From JBNAVY01 sp049700195 (GTDB taxonomy: Bacteria; Bacillota; Thermoanaerobacteria; Thermoanaerobacterales; Thermoanaerobacteraceae), in contig JBNAVY010000008.1 in the NCBI GenBank assembly GCA_049700195.1, positions 1-63,703 on the forward strand: a stretch of DNA of 63,703 nt. Reading direction: 5' to 3'. Shown here piece by piece: positions 7,765-16,610 of the stretch; the first letter of the stretch is position 1, and every line of letters starts with the position of its first letter. The notes beneath the pieces are model-generated. The model searched no databases. It was not told the DNA's origin and was given only the letters and a program-made list of their open reading frames with translations. Position numbers and translations under genes: made by a program.

Positions 7765-8961
7765 ATGAATGAAAAGAAAAATTTATTATTAGGAGTTACA
7801 GGAGGTATAGCAGCATATAAGGCTTGTGACTTAGTTTCAAGGTTAGTTAAAAAAAATATTAATGTTGATGTTATAATGACTAAAGAAGCTGTTAATTTTG
7901 TATCTCCTCTTACTTTCCAAGCTTTGTCTCATAATAAAGTTATTGTGGATATGTTTGATAACCCAAAGTATTGGGAGATCGAACATATTTCTTTAGCTGA
8001 AAAAGCAGATACTTTTGCTATTGTTCCAGCAACTGCAAATATTATTGCTAAAATAGCTAATGGTATTGCTGATGATATGCTTACTACAACAGTTATTGCA
8101 ACAAAGAGCCCAATTCTTATTGCACCTGCAATGAATACAAATATGTACCTTAATAAAATTGTACAGCAAAATATAGAAAAACTTAAAAATTTTGGATATA
8201 TTTTTATAGAACCAGATGAAGGGCGCCTTGCTTGTGGTACATATGGCTCTGGGAAATTAGCTGATATTGACATAATAGAAAAAAGTATAATAGATATTTT
8301 ATATAAAAAAAATAAAAAAGATTTTAAAGGTAAAAAAGTTTTGGTAACTGCTGGTCCTACAATAGAACCTATTGATCCCGTAAGATATATTACAAATCAT
8401 TCATCAGGCAAAATGGGCTATGAAATTTCTAAGGCACTTGTAGAAAGAGGAGCAGAAGTAGTTTTAATATCTGGAAAAACAAACTTAGCAGTTCCGGAAA
8501 ACCTTAAATTTATTTCTGTAGAAACTGCTGTTCAAATGTATAATGAAGTTTTGAATTTTGAAGATAAAATGGATGTCATAATTGGAACTGCTGCAGTAGC
8601 TGATTATAGACCTGAAGAAGCTAAAAAAGAAAAAATAAAGAAAGAATCTGATTATATTTCAATAAATCTTATAAAAAATCCTGACATTATGTTAGAATTG
8701 GGTAAAAGAAAAAGAAGTAAAATTTTAGTTGGTTTTGCAGCAGAGACAACAAATTTGATTGAGTATGCTTTTAAAAAGTTAAATGAAAAAAACATGGACT
8801 TAATAGTCGCTAATAATGTTGTTTTAGAAGGAGCTGGCTTTAATACTGATACTAATATAATAACTATTATAGATAAAAACAAGAATATTACTGAATACCC
8901 TCTAATGTCAAAAGCAGATGCAGCAAATATTATTTTAGATGAAATTGCAAAATTATTTTAA
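7765..8961 (+). CDS. coaBC: bifunctional phosphopantothenoylcysteine decarboxylase/synthetase
   Basis: This 398-residue protein carries out two steps of coenzyme A synthesis. The N-terminal flavoprotein (CoaC) domain starts with GVTGGIAAYKACDL and has PATANIIAKIANGIADD and PAMNTNMY. The C-terminal CoaB domain starts near residue 188 with KKVLVTAGPT and has the NHSSGKMGYE signature and VGFAAET. CoaB uses CTP in bacteria. It sits between rpoZ and priA, the usual place. The reading frame runs straight into a short GC hairpin with a T tract. Confidence 0.95.
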   Translation: MNEKKNLLLGVTGGIAAYKACDLVSRLVKKNINVDVIMTKEAVNFVSPLTFQALSHNKVIVDMFDNPKYWEIEHISLAEKADTFAIVPATANIIAKIANGIADDMLTTTVIATKSPILIAPAMNTNMYLNKIVQQNIEKLKNFGYIFIEPDEGRLACGTYGSGKLADIDIIEKSIIDILYKKNKKDFKGKKVLVTAGPTIEPIDPVRYITNHSSGKMGYEISKALVERGAEVVLISGKTNLAVPENLKFISVETAVQMYNEVLNFEDKMDVIIGTAAVADYRPEEAKKEKIKKESDYISINLIKNPDIMLELGKRKRSKILVGFAAETTNLIEYAFKKLNEKNMDLIVANNVVLEGAGFNTDTNIITIIDKNKNITEYPLMSKADAANIILDEIAKLF

Positions 8962-8980
8962 GCCCAATATGGGTTTTTTT
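8961..8980 (+). terminator. weak terminator after coaBC
   Basis: AGCCC pairs with GGGTT around a five-base loop and is followed by seven T in all. The stem is short, so read-through into priA is likely. Confidence 0.5.
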
Positions 8981-9021
8981 ATTTATATAATGAATGAAAA
9001 TGTCTTTTTTGGGAGGTTATT

Positions 9022-11220
9022 ATGTTCGCTGAAATTATTGTTGAAATAAAATCAGGAAATACGGATAAAATTTATACATATAGGGTTCCAGAAGGAATGA
9101 AAGTCGAAATTGGAATGAGGGTTTTAGTGCCATTTAACAGAAGAAACATTGAGGGATATATAATAGGTCTGTCAGATATTGCAGAGTATCCTGATGAGAA
9201 AATAAAAGATATAATTAAAGTTTTAGATGAATTCTGTGTTTTTGACAAAAAAATGATAAAATTGGCTAAGTGGATGAATGAGTATTATAATTGTTATTTT
9301 TCAGAGAGCCTTCAGACAATAATGCCTTCTGGATTAAGGCAAGGCGAAAAAACTATAAAAGTTGTTTATTCTAAAATTAAAAAGATTCCAGAAGGTTTAA
9401 ATAAAAAGGCTCCGTCTCAATACAAAATACTTAAATATATTATAGATAAAGAAAAAGAAAACCTCTCAGATTTAATTAAATTAACAGGTACAAGCTATAC
9501 AACAATAAATAACCTTGTGAAAAAAGGATTTATAGAAATAAAGGACATTCAGATTAATAGATATGAAGTTAATAATATTGTGAAAACATCACCACTTTTG
9601 TTAACAGATGAACAAAATAATGCTGTAAGTATAATAAGCAATGCAATAAGTAAAAACAAATATGAAAAATTCCTTATTGAAGGTGTAACAGGCAGTGGTA
9701 AAACAGAAATATATTTGCAGCTTATAGATTTTTGTATAAAACATGGTAAAGAAGCAATAGTATTAGTGCCTGAAATTTCGCTGACCCCTCAGACTATAGA
9801 GAGATTTGTCGGCCGTTTTGGTGATATGGTTGCTGTTATGCATAGTGGTCTATCAAAAGGTGAAAGGTTTGATGAATGGAAAAAAGTAAAAAATAGTGAA
9901 GTAAAAGTAGTTGTTGGAGTGAGGAATGCAATATTTGCACCTTTTCAGAATTTAGGCCTTATAATAATAGATGAAGAACACGAGGGGACATATAAACAGT
10001 CAGATGCAAAACCAAAGTATAATGCAAAAGAAGTTGCAGAAAAAAGATGCGAAATGGAAGGAGGAGTTTTAATTTTAGGTAGTGCAACTCCTTCTTTAGA
10101 AAGTTATTATAAAACGATGAAAAAAGAATATAAATTAATTCAGCTTACAAAAAGAATAAACGTAAAAATGCCTGAAATAGAAATTGTAAACATGAGTAAT
10201 GAACTTGCATCAGGTAATAATACCATATTTAGCCGCAAATTATATAAATATATAAAGGATAATCTTGAGAAAGAGGAACAAACAATTTTATTTTTAAATA
10301 GAAGAGGGTATTCATCTTTTATATCATGTAGAGATTGTGGCTATGTTCCCAAATGCCCTAATTGTGATATATCATTAACTTTTCATGCCGATGAAAAAAA
10401 TCTTGTATGTCATTATTGTGGTTATACTGAAAAAATGTTACAAGAGTGTCCTAAATGCCACAGTAAAAGGATAAGATATTTAGGTATAGGCACAGAAAGA
10501 GTTGAAAATGATATAAAGAAGTTTTTTCCAAAAGCCAGAGTTTTGAGGATGGATGTTGATACAACAAGAAAAAAAGGATCTCATGAAAAAATTTTTTATC
10601 AGTTTAAAAATAAAGAAGCTGATATTTTAATAGGAACTCAAATGATTTCAAAAGGATTTGATATAGAAAATGTAACACTTGTTGGTGTAATTTTAGCGGA
10701 TATAACTCTTAATATACCTGATTTCAGGTCTAATGAAAAAACCTTTCAACTTCTGACACAAGTAGCAGGGAGGGCTGGAAGAGGAGAAAAAAAAGGGAAA
10801 GTAGTAATCCAAACTTATGAAGAAGATCATTATAGTATATTATATGCACAAATGCAAAATTATAGGAAATTTTATGATGAGGAAATTAAATATAGAGAAA
10901 TTTTTAAATATCCACCATTTTCTCATTTAATGAATATAGTAATATCAGGAGAAGATGAGGAACAAGTAATATTAAATGCAAATAATGTATATGAAAGATG
11001 CCAAAATATTATTAACAAAATAGAAAATAAGAGTTATAATAAAATATTAGGGCCAGCATCTGCACCAATTTATAAAATTAATAACAGGTATAGGTGGCAG
11101 ATCATAATAAAAAGCGAAACAAGAGAACTTTTATTAGATATTTATAGAACTTTAAACAAATATAAATTTCCAAAAAATATAAAGCTTTTTGTAGATATTG
11201 ACCCTAATAATATTATGTAA
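9022..11220 (+). CDS. priA: primosomal replication helicase PriA
   Basis: PriA restarts stalled replication forks by loading the replisome at branched DNA. The 732-residue protein has the N-terminal 3'-end-binding domain and then Walker A GVTGSGKTE at about residue 220. DEEH follows at about 317 and the helicase C-terminal motifs at 560-600. Between the helicase lobes lies the zinc region with paired CxxC motifs (CRDCG, CPNC, CHYCG, CPKC at about 435-490). GGGAGG precedes the ATG. A weak terminator separates it from coaBC, and def follows after 23 bases. Confidence 0.96.
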   Translation: MFAEIIVEIKSGNTDKIYTYRVPEGMKVEIGMRVLVPFNRRNIEGYIIGLSDIAEYPDEKIKDIIKVLDEFCVFDKKMIKLAKWMNEYYNCYFSESLQTIMPSGLRQGEKTIKVVYSKIKKIPEGLNKKAPSQYKILKYIIDKEKENLSDLIKLTGTSYTTINNLVKKGFIEIKDIQINRYEVNNIVKTSPLLLTDEQNNAVSIISNAISKNKYEKFLIEGVTGSGKTEIYLQLIDFCIKHGKEAIVLVPEISLTPQTIERFVGRFGDMVAVMHSGLSKGERFDEWKKVKNSEVKVVVGVRNAIFAPFQNLGLIIIDEEHEGTYKQSDAKPKYNAKEVAEKRCEMEGGVLILGSATPSLESYYKTMKKEYKLIQLTKRINVKMPEIEIVNMSNELASGNNTIFSRKLYKYIKDNLEKEEQTILFLNRRGYSSFISCRDCGYVPKCPNCDISLTFHADEKNLVCHYCGYTEKMLQECPKCHSKRIRYLGIGTERVENDIKKFFPKARVLRMDVDTTRKKGSHEKIFYQFKNKEADILIGTQMISKGFDIENVTLVGVILADITLNIPDFRSNEKTFQLLTQVAGRAGRGEKKGKVVIQTYEEDHYSILYAQMQNYRKFYDEEIKYREIFKYPPFSHLMNIVISGEDEEQVILNANNVYERCQNIINKIENKSYNKILGPASAPIYKINNRYRWQIIIKSETRELLLDIYRTLNKYKFPKNIKLFVDIDPNNIM

Positions 11221-11243
11221 ACAAAGTTAAGGAGGAATACGAA

Positions 11244-11720
11244 GTGGCTATAAGGCATATAAGAAAGGTTGGAGATGAGGTATTAAGGAAAAAAGCAAAA
11301 CCTGTTGATAAAATAGATTCTCATATTCTAACTTTATTAAAAGATATGACTGATACAATGTATTTAAGAGATGGGGTAGGCCTTGCTGCTAATCAGATTG
11401 GAATTTTGCGCCGTTTAATTGTTATAGATGTTGGAGAAGGGCTAATTGAAATGATTAATCCTGAAATAATTCATGAAGAAGGAGAACAGATTGGACCTGA
11501 AGGTTGTCTTAGTGTTCCAAATGTTATAGGAGAAGTAAAAAGGCCTCAAAAAGTAAAAGTTAAGTTTCAAAACCGTCATGGCAAAGAGGTTATATTGGAA
11601 GGTGAAGATTTGTTTGCGAGGGCAGTTTGCCATGAGATAGACCATTTAAATGGCATTTTATTTATAGATAAAGCTTTAAGAATATTGGATGAAGATGAAG
11701 TAGAAGCTAAGGAGGTATAA
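11244..11720 (+). CDS. def: peptide deformylase
   Basis: Def removes the formyl group from the first methionine of new proteins. The 158-residue protein carries the three family motifs: GVGLAANQIG at about 43-52, EGCLSVP at about 87-93 with the metal-binding Cys, and HEIDHLNG at about 129-136 with the two metal-binding His and catalytic Glu. It starts at GTG 8 bases after GGAGG. It is followed by fmt, which adds the formyl group that Def removes; this pairing is common. Confidence 0.96.
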   Translation: MAIRHIRKVGDEVLRKKAKPVDKIDSHILTLLKDMTDTMYLRDGVGLAANQIGILRRLIVIDVGEGLIEMINPEIIHEEGEQIGPEGCLSVPNVIGEVKRPQKVKVKFQNRHGKEVILEGEDLFARAVCHEIDHLNGILFIDKALRILDEDEVEAKEV

Positions 11721-11723
11721 AAC

Positions 11724-12653
11724 TTGAAAATAGTTTTTATGGGCACACCACAATTTGCTGTCCCATCTCTTAAAAAGTTATATGAAGAAAACTATGAAAT
11801 TCAGGCTGTGGTGACACAGCCTGATAAGAAAAAAGGAAGAGGTATGCAAAAAAACTTTTCGCCAATAAAACAATATGCTTTAAATATTGGAGCAAATATT
11901 TTGCAACCGGAAAAGATTAAAGGTAATTTGGATTTTATAAAGGAGTTAAAGGCTTTAAATACTGATTTTATAGTAGTTGTAGCATATGGTAAAATTCTGC
12001 CAGAGGAGGTTTTATCTATACCAAAGTATGGCTGTATAAATGTACATGCTTCATTACTACCAAAGTACAGAGGTGCTGCTCCGATAAACTGGGCAATAAT
12101 AAATGGTGAAAAAGAAACCGGAATTACAACTATGTTTATGGATAAAGGATTAGATACTGGAGATATGTTATTAAAAAAGTCAATAAAAATTATGGAGAAT
12201 GATGATGCAATTACAATCCATGATAAATTAGCTGATTTAGGAGGAAATGTTTTAATAGATACTATTGAGGGTTTGAAAAAAGGTTTAATTTTACCGATAA
12301 AACAAAATGAGGATGAAGCTACATATGCACCTATTATAAGTAAAAAAATGGGACATATTGACTGGTCAAAGGACTGCAATTATATAAGAAATCTTGTAAG
12401 AGGAATGGTACCATGGCCAGGAACTTATACTTTTTACAATGGTAAGATGCTTAAAATATGGAAAACAGAATTTGTTAGTTATGATGGTTATGAAGAAGAA
12501 GGAACTGTATTATCAAATAATAATAAGCTTTTAGTTAAATGCTTGAATGGGGCATTAAACATACTAGAGGTACAGGGAGAAGGTACAAAAAGGATGAATA
12601 TTTCTGATTATTTAAGAGGACATAATATTATAGAGGGAACAGTTTTAAATTAA
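11724..12653 (+). CDS. fmt: methionyl-tRNA formyltransferase
   Basis: Fmt transfers formyl from 10-formyltetrahydrofolate to initiator Met-tRNA. The 309-residue protein opens with KIVFMGTPQFAVPSL. Its catalytic region contains NVHASLLPKYRGAAPI at about 108-123, and the C-terminal tRNA-binding domain has VRGMVPWPGTYTF. The start is TTG, 8 bases after GGAGG. It lies 3 bases after def and 10 before a DUF116 gene, all in one operon. Length is typical. Confidence 0.96.
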   Translation: MKIVFMGTPQFAVPSLKKLYEENYEIQAVVTQPDKKKGRGMQKNFSPIKQYALNIGANILQPEKIKGNLDFIKELKALNTDFIVVVAYGKILPEEVLSIPKYGCINVHASLLPKYRGAAPINWAIINGEKETGITTMFMDKGLDTGDMLLKKSIKIMENDDAITIHDKLADLGGNVLIDTIEGLKKGLILPIKQNEDEATYAPIISKKMGHIDWSKDCNYIRNLVRGMVPWPGTYTFYNGKMLKIWKTEFVSYDGYEEEGTVLSNNNKLLVKCLNGALNILEVQGEGTKRMNISDYLRGHNIIEGTVLN

Positions 12654-12663
12654 AGGAGAATTT

Positions 12664-13419
12664 ATGTTGAAAGATAAAAAAAACCTTTTTTTAGGCATTG
12701 TAGTATTTGTTTTTTTGTTTATATCAGTATTAATAAGTTTTTTTACATATATTTTGCTATTTAATAAAGAAAACTTATTTAAATATTTTTTTGCTGCAAT
12801 AACAGTTATAATTGTTTTTATAGGGTTATTTATATTCGTAGGTGTGTTTTCGGCTATTATGGTTATTTACGGAAAGAGTAGAAATAAATATCTGATAATA
12901 ATTTTTTCTACATTAATCGATATTATATATCCTTTTGCTATTTTCTGGGGTAAAATTTTTAGAATTAAAAGAGATAAAGTCCAACAATCATATATAGAAC
13001 TTAAAAATTTTTTATTTAATGAAAAATTACATAAATATAAACCGGGAGAAATATTAATCTTAGCTCCTCACTGTATACAATATAGTGAGTGTAAATTTAA
13101 AGTTACGAATGATATTTATAATTGTAAAAGATGTGGTAAATGTCAGATAAATGATTTAGTTAATTTAAAAGATAAGTATGGTGTAAATGTTGCTATAGCA
13201 ACAGGGGGAACTTTAGCAAGAAAAATTGTACGTGATGTAAGGCCAAAAGTTATAATTGCAATTGCTTGTGAACGAGATTTGACAAGTGGTATGCAGGATG
13301 TTAAACAGATTCCTGTTTATGGTATAATAAATGAAAGACCTTTTGGATCATGTTTTAATACAAGGGTTAATATTGAAGAAGTAGAAAATACTATAATAAA
13401 ATTATTAAATGGAATTTAA
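12664..13419 (+). CDS. DUF116 membrane protein
   Basis: The 251-residue protein has three hydrophobic segments in its first 100 residues. They are followed by a soluble domain with cysteines in the DUF116 pattern: LAPHCIQYSECKFK at about 135-148, CKRCGKCQI at about 157-165, and later AIACERDLTSGM. The clustered Cys suggest a bound metal or iron-sulfur cluster, which is an inference. DUF116 genes often lie between fmt and rsmB in Clostridia, as here, but no function is established. GGAG precedes the ATG. Confidence 0.85.
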   Translation: MLKDKKNLFLGIVVFVFLFISVLISFFTYILLFNKENLFKYFFAAITVIIVFIGLFIFVGVFSAIMVIYGKSRNKYLIIIFSTLIDIIYPFAIFWGKIFRIKRDKVQQSYIELKNFLFNEKLHKYKPGEILILAPHCIQYSECKFKVTNDIYNCKRCGKCQINDLVNLKDKYGVNVAIATGGTLARKIVRDVRPKVIIAIACERDLTSGMQDVKQIPVYGIINERPFGSCFNTRVNIEEVENTIIKLLNGI

Positions 13420-13478
13420 GCAATTTTTTATTTTAGTAAATAATTATTTAAAGAAAATTTTATATTTTGAGGTGTTAA

Positions 13479-14819
13479 ATGAATTCTCGAGAAATAGCTT
13501 TTGAAATTTTATATGATATTTTTAAAAATGGTGCTTATTCAAATATATCTTTAAATAAACACTTTAAAAAATATGAAATAGAAGATGCTGATAAAAATTT
13601 AATTAAAGAAATTGTTTTTGGAACTATAGAAAGAAAATATACTATTGATTATTTTATTTCATTTTATATAAAAAATAAATTAGATAATTTGGATTTAAAT
13701 ACTTTAATTGTATTAGAGATGGGTATTTATCAATTAGAATATTTAGATAAAATTCCTAACTATGCAGTATTAAATGAGACTGTAAACCTGGCAAAGAAAG
13801 TTACAAATTTATATAAGTCAAAATTTATAAATGCTGTGTTAAGGAATTTCCAGAGAAAAAGTAAAAAAATTGAGTTTCCAGATAGAAATAAAGACTTTAT
13901 TAAATATTTATGTATAAAGTATTCTTTTCCTGAATGGATAGTTAAAAGGTTAGTAAAAAACTATCCAAAAGATAAGACGGAAAAAATTTTAATAGCTTTA
14001 AATGAGAAACCAGAAATTTGCTTTAGAATGAATTCCCTAAAAATAGAGAAGGAAGATTTCATAAATTATTTAAAAGAACACAATATTGATTATAAAGAGG
14101 GCTATTATAACGAAGAAGCTTTTTATCTTAAAATAAAAGATGCCCAATCAAATGATTTGTATAAAAAAGGATATATTCAAGTTCAGGATGAAGCATCAAT
14201 GTTGGTTTCTAAAGTTTTATCACCAAAAGAAGGAGATTTTATTATAGATGTATGCAGTGCACCAGGTGGAAAAACAACTCATATAGCCCAACTTATGAAT
14301 AATGAAGGTACAATAGTTGCTTTTGATGTTTATAAACATAAGTTAAAGATTATAGAAGATAATTGTAAAAGGTTGGGAATTAAGAATGTAAAAACAGAAC
14401 TTTTTGATGCAACTAAAATTAATAGCAAGTATATAAATAAGGCTGATCTAGTATTAACTGATGTACCATGCAGTGGGATAGGAATTATAAAGAAAAAACC
14501 TGATATAAAATTAAAGAGATTGTCAGAACAAGATATATTAAATCTTGTTGAAATACAATATTCTATTTTAAATTCAAGTTCTAATTATGTAAAAGTTAAT
14601 GGCTTTTTGGTTTATAGTACTTGTACTCTTGGAAACGAAGAAAATATGGATATAATAGAAAAATTTCTGAATAATAATTCAAATTTTATATTGGTTGATA
14701 TTTCTAATGAGCTGAAAAATTTTGATAATGCTTCATTAAAAAAAGGTTTTATTCAAATAACACCTGACCTTTACCCTATTGATGGATTTTTTATATGTAA
14801 GATGAAGAGAATTAAGTAA
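13479..14819 (+). CDS. rsmB: 16S rRNA m5C967 methyltransferase
   Basis: RsmB (Sun) methylates a cytosine of 16S rRNA using S-adenosylmethionine. The 446-residue protein joins an N-terminal NusB-like RNA-binding domain (residues 1-140) to a Rossmann methyltransferase domain. In the second domain the SAM site DVCSAPGGKTTHIAQ is at about 262-276, the motif IV cysteine lies in TDVPCSGIG, and the motif VI cysteine lies in STCTLGNEEN. GAGG lies close before the ATG. rlmN follows after 17 bases; the pair is conserved in Firmicutes. Confidence 0.95.
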   Translation: MNSREIAFEILYDIFKNGAYSNISLNKHFKKYEIEDADKNLIKEIVFGTIERKYTIDYFISFYIKNKLDNLDLNTLIVLEMGIYQLEYLDKIPNYAVLNETVNLAKKVTNLYKSKFINAVLRNFQRKSKKIEFPDRNKDFIKYLCIKYSFPEWIVKRLVKNYPKDKTEKILIALNEKPEICFRMNSLKIEKEDFINYLKEHNIDYKEGYYNEEAFYLKIKDAQSNDLYKKGYIQVQDEASMLVSKVLSPKEGDFIIDVCSAPGGKTTHIAQLMNNEGTIVAFDVYKHKLKIIEDNCKRLGIKNVKTELFDATKINSKYINKADLVLTDVPCSGIGIIKKKPDIKLKRLSEQDILNLVEIQYSILNSSSNYVKVNGFLVYSTCTLGNEENMDIIEKFLNNNSNFILVDISNELKNFDNASLKKGFIQITPDLYPIDGFFICKMKRIK

Positions 14820-14836
14820 GTATCAGGAGGGATATT

Positions 14837-15862
14837 TTGTATAATTTTAAAAATATGACTATTGAGGAACTCGAGGAGTTTTTTCAAGATATTGGAGAAA
14901 CAAAATACAGAGCGAAACAAGTATATAAGTGGATATATCAGGGAGTTACTGATTTTGATGATATGACAGATATATCTAAAAAACTCAGAGAAAAGTTAAA
15001 AGAAATAGCCTATATTTCACAAATAAAAATAGAAGCTAAAAAAATTTCGAAGATAGATAACACAGCAAAATATCTGTTTTTATTAGAAGATAATAATATA
15101 ATTGAAAGTGTAGCAATAAGTTATAGTTTTGGGAATACAGCCTGTGTTTCAACTCAGGTTGGATGTAACATGAAGTGTTCATTTTGTGCTTCTGCAATTG
15201 GTGGTAAGATAAGAGATTTAGATGCTTCAGAAATGGTTAATCAAGTTCTTTTAATAAATAGTGATTATGGTAAAATTTCAAATATAGTATTGATGGGCAG
15301 TGGAGAACCTTTTGATAATTATGATGAAGTAATGAGATTTATTAAGATTATAAATAATCCTTTTGGTATTGGCATAGGTAGTAGACATATAACAATATCT
15401 ACTTGCGGTATAGTACCTAAAATTTATAAATTTGCAGATGAAAAACTGCAAGTTAATTTATCAATATCCCTACATGCGCCAAATGACAAATTGCGTAGTC
15501 AGCTAATGCCAATAAACAATGCATATCCATTATCAGAGCTTATGAATGCATGTAAATATTATGTAGAAAAAACTAAGAGAAGAATTACATTTGAATATTC
15601 TTTAATAGAAGGTGTAAATGATAAAAAAGAACATGCTGTAGAACTTGCTGGACTATTAAAAGGCATGATGTGTCATGTTAACATTATTCCTATAAATTTT
15701 GTTAATGATATTGGATATAAAAAATCAAAAAATGAAAACATACTAATGTTTAAGAAAATTATTGAAAATGCTGGTATAAGTTGTACTATAAGAAGAGAAC
15801 TGGGAAGTGACATAGAAGCTGCGTGTGGACAATTAAGAAGGAAGTATTTAAAAGAAAGGTAG
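14837..15862 (+). CDS. rlmN: dual-specificity 23S rRNA/tRNA adenine-C2 methyltransferase
   Basis: RlmN is a radical SAM enzyme that methylates A2503 of 23S rRNA and A37 of some tRNAs. The 341-residue protein has the CNMKCSFC cluster-binding motif (CxxxCxxC) and GSGEP. The second methyl-transfer cysteine is at residue 330 in EAACGQLRR. The start is TTG, 8 bases after AGGAGG. It is followed by stp and prkC, the standard Firmicute order. Confidence 0.96.
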   Translation: MYNFKNMTIEELEEFFQDIGETKYRAKQVYKWIYQGVTDFDDMTDISKKLREKLKEIAYISQIKIEAKKISKIDNTAKYLFLLEDNNIIESVAISYSFGNTACVSTQVGCNMKCSFCASAIGGKIRDLDASEMVNQVLLINSDYGKISNIVLMGSGEPFDNYDEVMRFIKIINNPFGIGIGSRHITISTCGIVPKIYKFADEKLQVNLSISLHAPNDKLRSQLMPINNAYPLSELMNACKYYVEKTKRRITFEYSLIEGVNDKKEHAVELAGLLKGMMCHVNIIPINFVNDIGYKKSKNENILMFKKIIENAGISCTIRRELGSDIEAACGQLRRKYLKER

Positions 15863-15869
15863 GGTATAT

Positions 15870-16610
15870 ATGATTTTTGCAGCTCTAACAGATAAAGGCA
15901 ATGTCAGAGAAAAGAACGAAGATAGTTATTATGTCTCACAGATAGATAATACTAAACTTTTTATCGTTGCTGATGGTATGGGTGGCCATAAAGGAGGAGA
16001 AATTGCTAGTAAGTCAGCAATTAATGCGATAGCTGATTATTTTAAAAAATATTATGTTAAATGGCCAAAAGATAATAATTCTATAAAAGAATTTATTAAA
16101 AATGCAATGAAGTTTGCTAATAAAGAAGTTTATAATAAAGCTTGTTCTGATTGTGATTTAAATGGCATGGGTACAACTTTAACTTTACTTGTTATTGAAT
16201 CAGGTTATTATTTTATAGGTCATATAGGTGACAGTAGAGCATATTTAATAAGAAACAATACTATTAAGCAATTGACAGAAGATCATTCTTTTGTAGAAGA
16301 ACTCGTAAAAATGGGTAAAATAACAGAAGAGGAAGCAAGAGTACATCCTCAAAAAAATATTATTACCAGGGCGTTAGGAATAGATGAAGATATAGATATT
16401 GATGTAATCAGCGATAAAATTTTTATAGATGATATTATATTTTTATGTAGCGATGGGTTAACTAATATGCTGACAGATGAGCAAATTTTATCAGAGTTTT
16501 CAAAAAATATTAATTTAGAAACAATATGTCAAAATTTAATTGATGCTGCGAAATTAAATGGTGGATATGATAATATTACCATAGTTGCTTTTAAGGAGGT
16601 GGCATCATGA
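15870..16610 (+). CDS. stp: PP2C-family Ser/Thr phosphatase
   Basis: The 246-residue protein is a PP2C-type metal-dependent phosphatase: GNVREKNEDSYY near residue 10, VADGMGGHKGGE at about 34-45, GDSRAYLIR at about 117-125, and the closing GGYDNITIV. These Asp and Gly motifs hold the two metal ions. It reverses phosphorylation by the adjacent PASTA kinase (known as Stp or PrpC). Its stop overlaps the prkC start by four bases, so kinase and phosphatase are made together. Confidence 0.95.
   Translation: MIFAALTDKGNVREKNEDSYYVSQIDNTKLFIVADGMGGHKGGEIASKSAINAIADYFKKYYVKWPKDNNSIKEFIKNAMKFANKEVYNKACSDCDLNGMGTTLTLLVIESGYYFIGHIGDSRAYLIRNNTIKQLTEDHSFVEELVKMGKITEEEARVHPQKNIITRALGIDEDIDIDVISDKIFIDDIIFLCSDGLTNMLTDEQILSEFSKNINLETICQNLIDAAKLNGGYDNITIVAFKEVAS

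Noticed and set aside
11801..12379. 192-codon minus-strand open frame inside fmt, and similar long frames antisense to pta, smc, hslV and coaD.
   Set aside because: They are shadows of conserved genes in AT-rich DNA, lack ribosome sites and resemble no family.
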